The position numbers and the translations under genes were made by a program. This document shows positions 51,140-59,274 of a DNA stretch of 64,000 nucleotides, in pieces; position 1 is the first letter of the stretch, and each line of letters starts with the position of its first letter. Under the pieces are notes generated by a model, which searched no databases, was not told the origin of the DNA, and saw nothing but the letters and a program-made list of their open reading frames with translations. This DNA comes from Microtetraspora fusca (GTDB lineage Bacteria > Actinomycetota > Actinomycetes > Streptosporangiales > Streptosporangiaceae): NCBI RefSeq assembly GCF_001570365.1, contig NZ_BBYK01000077.1:1-64000 (forward strand). The letters are read 5' to 3'.

Positions 51140-53101
51140 ATGGCTTCGAAGCTCAGACTTGTCGTCTCGGCCACCGTGACGCTGGCCGTGCTCTTCGCTG
51201 CCGTAGGCGTGGCATTGATCGGCACCGGTCACCTGAGCCGGCTGTCCATCCTGATTTCGGTGACCGCAGTGGTGTACCTGGCGGTCGCTTTCGTCGGCGC
51301 GGCGATACTGCGAACACAGCCGCACAGCCGGACCGGCTGGATCTTCCTCATCTCCGGCACGGCGGCGCCGATCGCGTCCGCGCTCAATGCCGCCGCCGAT
51401 GTCGGGGCGCAGGTCGGCAGGATCGACGCCGCATCGTGGATTTACCTGGCGCAGACTCCGTTCAGCCTTCTCAGCGTGCCCCTGATGGCGACCTTCGGGA
51501 TCCTGCTCTTCCCCGACCGCCGCCTGGACACACGGCGTCGGCGTGTGCTCGGGCGAGTCTTCGCTGTCGAGCTTCTCGTGCTTCTGGTGTGGGCGCTGCT
51601 CTCGCCGGAATCGATTGACGTGCCAGGGCTCTACAACCCCATCGGGGTGCCGGGCGCCGACGTGCTGGTGATCAGCATCCTTCTCGTCGGACCGCTCAGC
51701 CTGCTGGCGTGTATCTCGCTGTGGCGCTTCGCCCGGCGCGACACCGGCCCGTACACACCTGCCCTGCGTACGGCCGCTCGGGTTTCGTTCGTCGTGCCCG
51801 CCTCGTACATCGCGTGTGTGATCGCGGGATTCACCTCCGGAGACACGGCGCCCATCGCTGTCCTGGAGAACTGCGCGGCGATCGCGGTTGGAGCCGCGGC
51901 GTGGATCGGCATCGCGAGGCACGGACTGTTCGACACCCGTACGGTGCTCAATCGGGCACTGGTGTACGGGTTTCTGAGCTTGGCGCTCGTCGCGGTCTAC
52001 CTCATCGTGGTCGTTTCACTCGGCCTGTTCTTCGGCGGTCTCGTGCCGCAGGTCGTCGCCGCGGTCATGGCCGCCCTTGCGGTGTTGCCACTGCGTGACC
52101 TGGTGCAACGCCGGATCAACCAGCTTGTTTACGGGCTTCGAGACGATCCGGCGGCCGCGTTCGCCCGACTCGGCGACCGGCTGGACGCGGCCGGGGCGCC
52201 CGAGGACATCCTCCCGGCCGCCGTTCGTACGGTTGCCGAGGCTCTTCGACTCCCGTACGTGGCGATCGAAGTGGGCGGCGAGGTGCTGTGCCGTCACGGG
52301 CGCGCGCTGCCCGGCGAGACGGAGGCACTGCCGCTGCCCTTCGCCGGTGAGACGATCGGGCATCTGATGCTGCAGACCCGCAGCGGCGGCGACTTTTCGG
52401 CGGACGAACGACGGCTGCTGGCGGACTTGACGAAGCAGGTAGCCGTGGCGGCCCGAGCAGTAGTGCTGACCCAGGCGCTGCAGTCCTCCCGGCAGCGGCT
52501 GGTGACGACGCGTGAAGAGGAGAGGCGGCGGCTGCGCCGCGACCTGCACGATGGTCTCGGCCCCACGCTCGCCGGCATCGCGCTGGGCATCGACACAGTA
52601 CGCCGGGCGACGCCGCCGGACGGGTCTGTCGCGGAACTGCTGGCGAGGCTTCGCGAAGCCACCGAGTCGGCGGTCCACGACATCCGCCGCCTCGTCTATG
52701 ACTTGCGGCCTCCGATCCTCGACGAGCTGGGCCTCGCAGGGGCCGTACGGGAACAGGCAGTGCGACTGGGCGTGGCGAGCATCGACGTTCCCGAGGCACT
52801 TCCATCGCTGCCCGCCGCGGTGGAGGTGGCGGCGTACCGCATCGCCGTCGAGGCCCTGACCAACGCGGCGCGCCACGCGCCGGGAACGCCGGTGTCGGTC
52901 CAGCTCGCGGTGAACAGCTGCCTTGAGCTGTCGATCGCGGACGGTGGCGCCGGTCTGCCGGACGGATATCGCGCGGGCGTCGGCCTCAACTCGATGCGGG
53001 AACGGGCCGCGGAGCTCGGTGGCTTGTGTGTGGTGAGCCGGCGTGACCCGTGCGGAACAATCGTGCGCGCGGAGTTCCCGCTGTTCGAGGAGGCGCTGTG
53101 A
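51140..53101 (+). CDS. Membrane sensor histidine kinase, NarL-system type
   Basis: A 653-aa kinase. Residues 5-300 hold about eight or nine transmembrane helices. A GAF-like segment (residues about 350-460) follows. The HisKA_3 dimerisation domain has the phospho-acceptor His in EEERRRLRRDLHDGLGPTLAGIAL near 465. The HATPase_c domain has the N box ALTNAARHA and ends in GVGLNSMRERAAELGG. ATG 51140 is preferred; an extension to 50981 has no membrane or sensor character. Its stop overlaps the response-regulator start (GTGA). The large membrane input domain suggests sensing of membrane or envelope stress. Confidence 0.9.
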   Translation: MASKLRLVVSATVTLAVLFAAVGVALIGTGHLSRLSILISVTAVVYLAVAFVGAAILRTQPHSRTGWIFLISGTAAPIASALNAAADVGAQVGRIDAASWIYLAQTPFSLLSVPLMATFGILLFPDRRLDTRRRRVLGRVFAVELLVLLVWALLSPESIDVPGLYNPIGVPGADVLVISILLVGPLSLLACISLWRFARRDTGPYTPALRTAARVSFVVPASYIACVIAGFTSGDTAPIAVLENCAAIAVGAAAWIGIARHGLFDTRTVLNRALVYGFLSLALVAVYLIVVVSLGLFFGGLVPQVVAAVMAALAVLPLRDLVQRRINQLVYGLRDDPAAAFARLGDRLDAAGAPEDILPAAVRTVAEALRLPYVAIEVGGEVLCRHGRALPGETEALPLPFAGETIGHLMLQTRSGGDFSADERRLLADLTKQVAVAARAVVLTQALQSSRQRLVTTREEERRRLRRDLHDGLGPTLAGIALGIDTVRRATPPDGSVAELLARLREATESAVHDIRRLVYDLRPPILDELGLAGAVREQAVRLGVASIDVPEALPSLPAAVEVAAYRIAVEALTNAARHAPGTPVSVQLAVNSCLELSIADGGAGLPDGYRAGVGLNSMRERAAELGGLCVVSRRDPCGTIVRAEFPLFEEAL

Positions 53102-53775
53102 CGGTACGAGTCGTCGTGGCGGACGACCATCCGCTGTTCCGCGAGGGGCTGCGGTCGCTCATCTGCGACTCGGCCGAGACCGAACTGGCCGGGGTGGCCG
53201 CCGATGGCGACGAGGCCGTCGCCGTCACGCTCGAGCAGCGTCCCGACGTGGTCGTCATGGACCTGCGGATGCCCGGTCTCAACGGTGTCGACGCGACCCG
53301 CAAGATAGTTGCCGCGCTGCCCGATGTCGCCGTGCTGGTGTTGACGATGGTGGAAGAGGACGCATCGATATTCGCGGCGATGCGTGCGGGCGCACGGGGT
53401 TATGTCCTCAAGGGCGCCGAACCCGAGACCATTCTGCGCTCGATCCTCGTTGTCGCGGCAGGTGAGGTGATCTTCGGTTCCGCGATCGCCTCGCGCCTGA
53501 CCCAGTTCTTCGCGGTCGGCGGCAGCACCACTGTGACGCCCTTCCCCAACCTCACCAGCCGCGAACGCGACATCCTCGCGCTCATGGCGACAGGCGTGAA
53601 CAACAGGACGATCGCGATGCGCATCGGAGTGACCGAGAAGACGGTGCGCAACAATGTGTCGAACATCTTCGCCAAACTGCGCGTCGCTGACCGAGCGGCG
53701 GCCGTGGCGCGGGCGCGTGACGCCGGGTTGGGTTCGTTGCCACCGCAGCGCGGGTCTCCGGCTCTTCCGGCTTGA
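53098..53775 (+). CDS. NarL/FixJ-family response regulator
   Basis: A 225-aa regulator. The receiver domain has the acidic pair in VVVADDHPLFREGL, the phospho-acceptor Asp in VVVMDLRMPGLNGVD near 53, a Thr in VLVLTMVEED and a Lys in GYVLKGA. The LuxR-type HTH is LTSRERDILALMATGVNNRTIAMRIGVTEKTVRNNVSNIFAKL. It is coupled to the kinase by a GTGA overlap. The target is unknown; the membrane protein at 50276 is the nearest candidate. Confidence 0.93.
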   Translation: MTVRVVVADDHPLFREGLRSLICDSAETELAGVAADGDEAVAVTLEQRPDVVVMDLRMPGLNGVDATRKIVAALPDVAVLVLTMVEEDASIFAAMRAGARGYVLKGAEPETILRSILVVAAGEVIFGSAIASRLTQFFAVGGSTTVTPFPNLTSRERDILALMATGVNNRTIAMRIGVTEKTVRNNVSNIFAKLRVADRAAAVARARDAGLGSLPPQRGSPALPA

Positions 53776-53805
53776 ACGCGCGGCGAGTTCGGCCGCAGGG
53801 ACAGC

Positions 53806-53886
53806 CAGCCCGCAGAGCTGCACAAGCGCGCGGTGCGGATGGTCGCCGAGGTCTGCCCCGACTACCCGACCGAATGGGCCACGATC
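53806..53886 (+). pseudogene. IS3-family OrfA scrap
   Basis: The frame reads PAELHKRAVRMVAEVCPDYPTEWATI, matching the N-terminal HTH region of IS3-group transposase OrfA proteins (ELRERAVRMV.E..PDY.SEW..I). Nothing after it continues the element, and no terminal repeats are seen. It sits 30 bp after the response-regulator stop. Confidence 0.7.
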
Positions 53887-53982
53887 ACACGCCGGATCGC
53901 TTACCTGCCAGGTAATCGCCCTCCACGGAAGGGGCGTGTCAGGATCGGCAGCGCACCGAGCACGACCCCACGGGAGGACACC

Positions 53983-54342
53983 ATGCCCGCCTACGTCATC
54001 GCCCACCTGCGGGAGGCGGCCCCGCACCCGGAGATCGCCGAGTACATGGAGCGGCTCCCGGCCACCTTCGAGCCGTACGGCGGCCGCTACCTCGTGCACG
54101 CCACCCAGCATGAGGTGAAGGAGGGCGACTGGTCCGGGCATGTCGTGATGATCGGGTTCCCGGGGATCGCCGAGGCGCGGGCGTGGTGGGATTCTCCCGC
54201 GTACCGCGAGATCGCGCCGCTGCGCTCGCGGCACATCGAGGGCGACATCATCATGGTCGACGGCGTGCCCGAGGACTACGTCCCGACGGCGGCCGTCACC
54301 GCCATACGGGAGGCGGCAAGGATCGGGGACGATGAGCCGTAG
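53983..54342 (+). CDS. DUF1330 family protein
   Basis: A 119-aa ferredoxin-like (dimeric alpha-beta barrel) protein. AYVIAHLREAAPHPEIAEYMERLPATFEPYGGRYLVHA and VVMIGFPGIAEARAWWDSPAYREIAPLR are diagnostic. ATG 53983 follows GGGAGGAC. DUF1330 proteins are of unknown function, related to monooxygenase-like barrels. The C-terminal 20 residues go beyond the domain. It stands alone. Confidence 0.9.
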   Translation: MPAYVIAHLREAAPHPEIAEYMERLPATFEPYGGRYLVHATQHEVKEGDWSGHVVMIGFPGIAEARAWWDSPAYREIAPLRSRHIEGDIIMVDGVPEDYVPTAAVTAIREAARIGDDEP

Positions 54343-54461
54343 TGAGTCTGTGACCTGCGACGTGACGGTGAAAAGGTTCACTGTTGCTCCGCCGATCGCG
54401 AACCCCTTCAACGCGGCAAAAACGGTATGAACCTCGCCGGATTCGGTGCAAGGCTGAGCGC

Positions 54462-55022
54462 GTGAACCATACACACACCGTGGTCCTGGTCGAGGGGATC
54501 AGTGACAAGTCGGCCATCGAAGCGTTGGCCGAGCGCCGGGGCCGAAACCTCGCGGCCGAAGGCATCTCCCTCGTGGCGATGGGCGGTGCCACGAGCATCG
54601 GGACGTATATCGGCAAGTTCGGACCTCCCGGTCGCGATCTCCGGCTGGCCGGTCTGTGCGACGCCGGAGAAGAAGGCGCCTTCCGGAAGGGGCTTGAGCG
54701 CGCTGGCCTCGGATCCGATCTCAACAGAAGCGATCTGGAGGCGCTCGGATTCTTCGTGTGCGTGGCCGACCTGGAAGACGAGCTGATCCGCGCCCTCGGC
54801 ACCGCCGCGGTTGAACGCGTCATCGATGCCGAGGGCGAACTCGGTTCGTTTCGCACACTTCAGAAGCAACCCACATGGCGCGGGCGCAGCACTCACGACC
54901 AACTGCGCCGGTTCATGGGAGCAGGCGGCGGCCGCAAGATCCGCTACTCGGCCCTGCTCGTCGCGGCACTGGAGCTCGATCGAGTGCCCCGACCGCTGGA
55001 CGGACTGCTGGCCCACCTGTGA
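54462..55022 (+). CDS. TOPRIM-domain protein (OLD-nuclease-like), stand-alone
   Basis: A 186-aa protein. The TOPRIM fold opens TVVLVEGISDKSAIEALAER with the conserved Glu, then IGTYIGKFG, LAGLCDAGEEGAF (a Cys-Asp in place of DxD) and FFVCVADLEDELIRALG. The second half is helical and ends LELDRVPRPLDGLLAHL. OLD and RecR-type TOPRIM domains normally sit beside an ABC ATPase; none is present here. GTG 54462 has no strong ribosome site. Possible roles are DNA repair or RNA/DNA cleavage, with ATP-independent action if it works alone. Confidence 0.82.
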   Translation: MNHTHTVVLVEGISDKSAIEALAERRGRNLAAEGISLVAMGGATSIGTYIGKFGPPGRDLRLAGLCDAGEEGAFRKGLERAGLGSDLNRSDLEALGFFVCVADLEDELIRALGTAAVERVIDAEGELGSFRTLQKQPTWRGRSTHDQLRRFMGAGGGRKIRYSALLVAALELDRVPRPLDGLLAHL

Positions 55023-55069
55023 GTCTGCTCGGACAGGTCCTTGAACGATCGTGGTTTTGGGGACGCATG

Positions 55070-55516
55070 TCAGCAGGAGGACGGGCCATGGCGGTCCTCC
55101 GCGGCAAGGCCGGCGAAGGGGATGGGACAGCAAGGGGTTTCCGCGCAGACGGTCAGGTCATCGCAGCCCGCCTGTACGGCCGCGGCCAGAACGGTGCGGA
55201 TGGTGATGAGGTCGCCGATCTTCGCCTCGACCTCGGCGAGTTTCGCGGACGCGCGCTCCTGGAGGCCGGTCGCGGGGCGGCCGTGCCGGTCGCGGCCCGC
55301 TTTCAGCAGGTTGCCGACCTCCTCCAGCGTGAACCCCAGACGCTGGGCGGCCTTGATCACACGCAACACGGTCACCGCCTCGCTTTCGTACAGGCGATGA
55401 CCGCCCGGGCTGCGCTGAGGCTCGGGGAGCAGGCCGCGCCGCTCGTAGTAGCGCAAGGTCTGGATGTTCACCCCGGCCGCCTGGGCGACCTGCCCAATGC
55501 GCAGGCCCGCGCTCAC
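55070..55516 (-). CDS. MerR-family metal-responsive regulator
   Basis: A 148-aa regulator. The HTH is LRIGQVAQAAGVNIQTLRYYERRGLLPEPQRSPGGHRLY. A dimerisation helix follows (KLAEVEAKIGDLITIRTVLAAAV). The effector tail CDDLTVCAETPCC supplies four Cys, in the pattern used by thiophilic or soft-metal MerR proteins. The start overlaps the end of the upstream CC-motif gene by 4 bp, so both are one unit driven by the MerR-type promoter at 55895-55925. Confidence 0.92.
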   Translation of the reverse strand: MSAGLRIGQVAQAAGVNIQTLRYYERRGLLPEPQRSPGGHRLYESEAVTVLRVIKAAQRLGFTLEEVGNLLKAGRDRHGRPATGLQERASAKLAEVEAKIGDLITIRTVLAAAVQAGCDDLTVCAETPCCPIPFAGLAAEDRHGPSSC

Positions 55517-55866
55517 CGCGCCTCACCGGCGGCGGGCGCCGGCAGGGCCGGCGCGTCCAGGACCGGCGCGTGCGCCTGCTCCACCGCGCCCTTCGGCAGG
55601 ACGGCGCCGCGGTCGGCGGTAAGGGTGAAGGTGAACAACGAGCAGCAGCGGGTCTCCCGCTCCGTCGGGTCCCGGACCTGTCCCTCGATCTCGGTGCCGG
55701 AACCGAAATCCAGGCGCAGGCGCAGCGGATCCGGCCGGGACACGCGACTGAGCCGCTCGGTGAACACCGCATCCCACTCCGCCACCCGTGAGGGCCGCTC
55801 GGTGGTGGGCAAGGTGCACGAGGGTGGCATCCCGTCCATGCCGGTCATCGTGATCACTCCCGTCAT
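55513..55866 (-). CDS. Conserved CC-motif protein cotranscribed with MerR
   Basis: A 117-aa protein. CTLPTTERPSRVAEWDAVFTERLSRVSRP is followed by a beta-rich part with TERETRCCSLFTFTLT and a Pro/Ala-rich end. A Cys near residue 17 and the vicinal CC near 80 could bind a soft metal ion. I recognise the layout as a conserved actinobacterial companion of MerR regulators, without a known function. ATG 55866 is used; the frame extends to 56007 but crosses the promoter. It is the first gene of the MerR operon. Confidence 0.75.
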   Translation of the reverse strand: MTGVITMTGMDGMPPSCTLPTTERPSRVAEWDAVFTERLSRVSRPDPLRLRLDFGSGTEIEGQVRDPTERETRCCSLFTFTLTADRGAVLPKGAVEQAHAPVLDAPALPAPAAGEAR

Positions 55867-55894
55867 CGGGCCCTTCGGGTGGGGACGTCTCCGA

Positions 55895-55925
55895 CGGTAA
55901 GCCTGTACCTGGGTACCGGTCGCAA
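55895..55925 (-). promoter_or_regulatory. MerR-type promoter with stretched spacer and palindromic operator
   Basis: On the minus strand TTGCGA (-35, 55925-55920) and TTACCG (-10 region, 55900-55895) are 19 bp apart. The spacer contains the palindrome GTACC-CA-GGTAC. An over-long 19-20 bp spacer with a centred dyad is the hallmark of promoters activated by MerR proteins through DNA untwisting. It lies 29 bp before the CC-motif gene and should be controlled by the MerR protein encoded second in the operon. Confidence 0.75.
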
Positions 55926-56127
55926 GTGCCGGCGGAGGCGATTTCGGCTCAGTGCCGTCCCCCGCCGGGAGCCGGCCGCTGGTCGGATCGGCGGCCTTCC
56001 TGATCATCCACTCGAGGCGGCGACCGATGGCATGCCGTCGGTCGCCCGTCCTGGTCTCGGTACATCGCGTGACACGGTGGCCGTCACCTTGGGGTCGGCG
56101 AGGGGACCGGCACCGTGATCGTATGGG

Positions 56128-57177
56128 CTACTGCTGCACGGAAGAGATCCCGGCCCGGTGGATGGGGCCGTGCGGGTCGGCGCAGTGGCGCCGGCTGTCC
56201 GTAGCGGGGAGGAGGTCCTCGGGGGCGTGGTCGACCTGCAGGGTCGTGTGCTCGATGCCGTATTCCTCGCGCATCAGACGCTCGGCGGCCTGGCGTACGG
56301 CATGGCAGTCGGCGCCCGGCCGCACCAGGATGTGCGCCGACAAGGAGGCGTAACCGGAGGTGACCTCCCACACGTGCAGGTCGTGGACCTCTGTCACATG
56401 CTCCAGGGCGGCGGTTTTCTGCCCGATCTCGGCGGGGTTCATGTTGGCGGGCGCGGCCTCCATGAAGACGCGGCCGGCGTCGCGGACCAGTCCCCAGCCC
56501 GCCTTGAGCATCAGCGCGGCGACGACCAGCGCGGCGATGGCGTCCGCACGTCCCCACCCGGTGAGCCACACGACGGCGCCGGCGACGGTGGTGGCGATGA
56601 AGGCGAACAGGTCGTTGAGGATGTGCTGGAAGGCGCCCTCGACGTTGAGGCTCGACCGGTTGGCCTTGCTGAGGAGCCAGGTGGCGGCGAGGTTGACGAC
56701 GATGCCGGCCAGCCCGGTCGCCACCATGTAGACGCCCGCGACATCCGGTGGCGTGATCAGCCGTTGAACGCCTTCGTACACGAAGTACACGCTGAGGAGC
56801 AGCAGGGTGATGCCGTTGATCTGCGCGGAGATGATCTCTGCGCGTTTGAGGCCGTAGGTGAAACCGCCCTGGGGTGGCCGGGCGGCGATCCGCATGGCGA
56901 CCATGGCGAAGACGATGGCGATGGCGTCGGTGAGCATGTGGCCCGCGTCGGAGATGAGCGCGAGAGATCGGGCGATGAAGCCGATCACCACCTCGACCAT
57001 CATGAAGCCGACGATCAGCAGCAGGGCGCCGGTGAGGTAGCGGCGGTCCGCCTGAGCGCTCACCGCGTGCCCATGCCCATGCCCATGCCCATGACCGTGA
57101 CCGGACCCGTGTCCGCGCCCACTTTCGTGTTGATGTCCGTGGCCGAGGTCCGCGGCGCCGCGCTGATCAGTCGTCAT
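56128..57177 (-). CDS. Cation diffusion facilitator (CDF) family metal exporter
   Basis: A 349-aa CDF protein with six transmembrane helices. The cytoplasmic N-terminus carries a His-rich tail (GHGHQHESGRGHGSGHGHGHGHGHGH, residues 12-38). The metal sites are SDAGHMLTDA in TM2 and FQHILNDLFA in TM5 (HxxxD pattern), typical of Zn/Cd/Co exporters of the CzcD group. The cytoplasmic C-terminal domain has HVTEVHDLHVWEVTSGYASLSAHILV. It follows the ArsR gene with an 11-bp overlap and should be induced when the repressor binds metal. Confidence 0.94.
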   Translation of the reverse strand: MTTDQRGAADLGHGHQHESGRGHGSGHGHGHGHGHGHAVSAQADRRYLTGALLLIVGFMMVEVVIGFIARSLALISDAGHMLTDAIAIVFAMVAMRIAARPPQGGFTYGLKRAEIISAQINGITLLLLSVYFVYEGVQRLITPPDVAGVYMVATGLAGIVVNLAATWLLSKANRSSLNVEGAFQHILNDLFAFIATTVAGAVVWLTGWGRADAIAALVVAALMLKAGWGLVRDAGRVFMEAAPANMNPAEIGQKTAALEHVTEVHDLHVWEVTSGYASLSAHILVRPGADCHAVRQAAERLMREEYGIEHTTLQVDHAPEDLLPATDSRRHCADPHGPIHRAGISSVQQ

Positions 57178-57571
57178 GGGGATCCCCTTCGTCGTGGCCG
57201 AGGTGGGCGATGGTGAGGTCGATCAGCATCCGCACATGGGAGTCCGCGAGCCGGTAGTAGGCCATCCGTCCTGTCCTGCGCACTTTCACTACGCGGTTGG
57301 CCCGCAGCAGCCGCAATGCGTGTGAGGCGGCGGACATGCTCTGCCCGGTCGCCGCCGCGAGGTCGCACACGCACATCTCTCCGCCCTCCAGCAGTGCGGA
57401 TATCAGCCGGAGGCGTCCGGGGTCGGAGAGCAGGCCGAAGATCTGGGCGAGATCCTGGATCGTCTGCTCGGTCGGCAGCGCCTGCCGGACGTCGGCGACC
57501 CGGTGCGCGTCGACGACAGGGGAGGAGCAGGCGTCGGCGGACAACGACACGATGTTTGAACGATTATTCAC
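57167..57571 (-). CDS. ArsR/SmtB-family metal-sensing repressor
   Basis: A 134-aa repressor. The winged helix is FGLLSDPGRLRLISALLEGGEMCVCDLAAATGQSMSAASHALRLLRANRVVKVRRTGRMAYYRL. CVCDL in alpha-3 resembles the CxC metal site of ArsR/CadC types. DSHVRMLIDLTIAHLGHDE is the alpha-5 Asp/His/His/Glu zinc site of SmtB, CzrA and AztR. The N-terminal extension carries another Cys. The GTG at 57571 overlaps a palindrome; an internal GTG at 57550 might be the real, leaderless start. It is translationally overlapped with the CDF gene and presumably represses both. Confidence 0.92.
   Translation of the reverse strand: MNNRSNIVSLSADACSSPVVDAHRVADVRQALPTEQTIQDLAQIFGLLSDPGRLRLISALLEGGEMCVCDLAAATGQSMSAASHALRLLRANRVVKVRRTGRMAYYRLADSHVRMLIDLTIAHLGHDEGDPHDD
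57557..57570. promoter_or_regulatory. SmtB/CzrA-like operator TGAA-N6-TTCA
   Basis: TGAACGATTATTCA is an inverted repeat matching the TGAA/TTCA arms of ArsR-SmtB operators. It overlaps the annotated GTG start of the repressor. On the minus strand AATAAT within it could be a -10 box, which would favour the downstream start at 57550. A related TTCACATGT string occurs here (57567) and at 57685, in front of the SH3-repeat gene on the other strand. Confidence 0.6.
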
Positions 57572-57801
57572 ATGTGAGAGTGTGAGCGGACCGAAGGCCC
57601 GCTGTCAAGACGGTCGGCGACATGCCCCTCACGAAGCGTCGCCATGCGAATACCAGTGCCGGGTAAAGAAATAGTTGATTGACTGTTCACATGTTTAAAC
57701 GAAGAGTAATCAGAGCACCACCCTTCGTGAGCATCGCTACGGAGACCCCCGACTCCCCGGCCCAGGTCAGGCGAACGCGATGCATCCGGAAGGGAGACCT
57801 C

Positions 57802-58644
57802 GTGTCCATCGCCAAGCAGATCACCCCCGCCCTGGTCGCCTGTGCCGCCGCAGGCTGGCTCGCCGCCGGCGCCGCGCCGGCGCAGGCCGCGGCCGCCCCC
57901 GTCAGCGCGGCCGCCGCCCACCCCGTCCGCGCCTGCACCTACCGGCTGGCCCACGTCCGGCCGAGCAGCTACCTCCGTGTCAGGAAGGGGCCGGGACTGC
58001 GCTTCCGGCCGATCGGTCGGCTCACGACGGCCGGCGGCCGGGTCGCCGGGTCCTGCACCACCACGAAGGGCTGGGTCGCGGTGAAGACCTCCGCCGGTCG
58101 CTCGGGTTGGGCCTGGGGCCACTACCTGCGCAAGGTCGCCAAGTCCCACCGCTCCGATATTGTCGCCAGCCCATCGTTGACCTGTACCTACCAGCTGGCC
58201 CACGTCCGGTCGACCAGCGCCCTCCGCGTCAGGAGGGGGCCGGGACTGCGCTTCCGGCCGATCGGTCGGCTTACGACGGCCGGCGGCCGGGTCGCCGGGT
58301 CCTGCACCACCACGAAGGGCTGGGTCGCGGTGAAGACCTCCGCCGGTCGCTCGGGTTGGGCCTGGGGCCACTACCTGCGCAAGGTCGCCAAGTCCCACTC
58401 CGCCGCTCCGGCCACGGTTCCGTCCCTGGGATGTACCTACCAGCTCCTCAACCAGGGGCCGGGCGGCTCCCTCACCGTCTACAACGGTCCTGGTACGGGC
58501 TACCAGCCGATCGGCACGCTGAACGCGGGCGGGCGATTCGCCGGGTCCTGCACCACCACGAACGGCTGGGTCGCGGTGAAGACCTCCACCGGCAAGGTCG
58601 GCTGGACTCCCGCCCAGAAGCTCCTGAAGATCGCCGGTAGGTAG
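57802..58644 (+). CDS. Secreted SH3-repeat protein
   Basis: A 280-aa protein. The signal peptide SIAKQITPALVACAAAGWLAAGAAPAQA follows GTG 57802, which has GGGAGACC before it. The mature part has three bacterial SH3-like repeats of about 83 aa: CTYRLAHVRPSSYLRVRKGPG, CTYQLAHVRSTSALRVRRGPG and CTYQLLNQGPGGSLTVYNGPG, each with GGRxAGSCTTTxGWVAVKTS. Repeats one and two are nearly identical also at DNA level. Each has two Cys, likely one disulfide. Such domains bind cell-wall material. There is no catalytic domain, so it is a wall-associated or adhesin-like protein. Confidence 0.85.
   Translation: MSIAKQITPALVACAAAGWLAAGAAPAQAAAAPVSAAAAHPVRACTYRLAHVRPSSYLRVRKGPGLRFRPIGRLTTAGGRVAGSCTTTKGWVAVKTSAGRSGWAWGHYLRKVAKSHRSDIVASPSLTCTYQLAHVRSTSALRVRRGPGLRFRPIGRLTTAGGRVAGSCTTTKGWVAVKTSAGRSGWAWGHYLRKVAKSHSAAPATVPSLGCTYQLLNQGPGGSLTVYNGPGTGYQPIGTLNAGGRFAGSCTTTNGWVAVKTSTGKVGWTPAQKLLKIAGR
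57988..58398 (+). repeat. Near-identical tandem duplication inside the SH3-repeat gene
   Basis: Bases 57988-58149 recur at 58237-58398 with a 249-bp offset and very few differences (one is CTCACG against CTTACG). The offset is exactly 83 codons, one SH3 unit. The third unit has diverged. Recent duplication or gene conversion explains this. Confidence 0.9.
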
Positions 58645-59010
58645 CCGTTTCGGCGAGTACCGCCGCCGGCGCATGCCAAGCACCCCGCCCTCGACCATCC
58701 CCCGTGCGCCGGGGGCGGGGACCCCTCTGGCCCGCACCAGAGCTGACGCGGCCGGCACCTTGGACTCGTAGTCAGCGCCGATCCGGCATATTCCGCACCA
58801 GCCAATGGTCGTGACGTCCGTCATTTCGACGTCTGCCCATCGAATGACTGCCGCGATTCCCTGGCAAAAGCATCGACGGTAAGCGCAAATCTTGCCGGAG
58901 GGCCGATGAAGCGATGGCATCAACGCTTCATCTCGTCCACGAAATCATCGCCGAGAGAGACGGAAAGCGGCCAGGAAGAAGCAGAAATCAATCGGGAGAT
59001 CGGAGCCCCT
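58645..59010. other. Gap without a clear gene
   Basis: 366 bp between the SH3-repeat gene and the His-rich gene. A plus-strand frame from ATG 58906 is continuous with the His-rich ORF but lacks a ribosome site and looks non-natural. The interval should hold the promoter of the His-rich gene. Confidence 0.5.
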
Positions 59011-59274
59011 GTGACCCAGCACGCACACGAGCACCCTCAGTCGTCCTGTCGCGACGCGATCGGCGTCGACGCGCCGGAACAGGACGACGGCAGCGCACAC
59101 GAACACAGGCACGGGCACGGGCATGAGCACGAGCACGAGCACGGGCACGGACGTGAGCACGGGCATGAGCACGAGCACGGACACGGACATGAGCACGAGC
59201 ACGGGCATGAGCACGAGCACGGGCACGGGCACGGGCACGAGGACGCATGCCACCTTGGCGTTGAAGGCGAATAG
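59011..59274 (+). CDS. Extremely His-rich small metal-binding protein
   Basis: An 87-aa protein in which residues about 28-77 are almost entirely His alternating with Gly and Glu (units like HEHEHGHGRE). The ends contain ordinary sequence (TQHAHEHPQSSCRDAIGVDAPEQDDGS and DACHLGVEGE) with two Cys. GTG 59011 follows GGAGATCGGAG; ATG 58906 is an alternative start. It should bind many Zn, Ni or Cu ions and act as a buffer or chaperone. It lies between a CDF exporter locus and a ZIP-like transporter. The repeat DNA will be unstable. Confidence 0.8.
   Translation: MTQHAHEHPQSSCRDAIGVDAPEQDDGSAHEHRHGHGHEHEHEHGHGREHGHEHEHGHGHEHEHGHEHEHGHGHGHEDACHLGVEGE

Noticed and set aside
59100-59240. Short repeated units that might suggest a CRISPR or other array.
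   Set aside because: Units are 6-12 bp, in frame, without spacers, and encode the His-rich protein.
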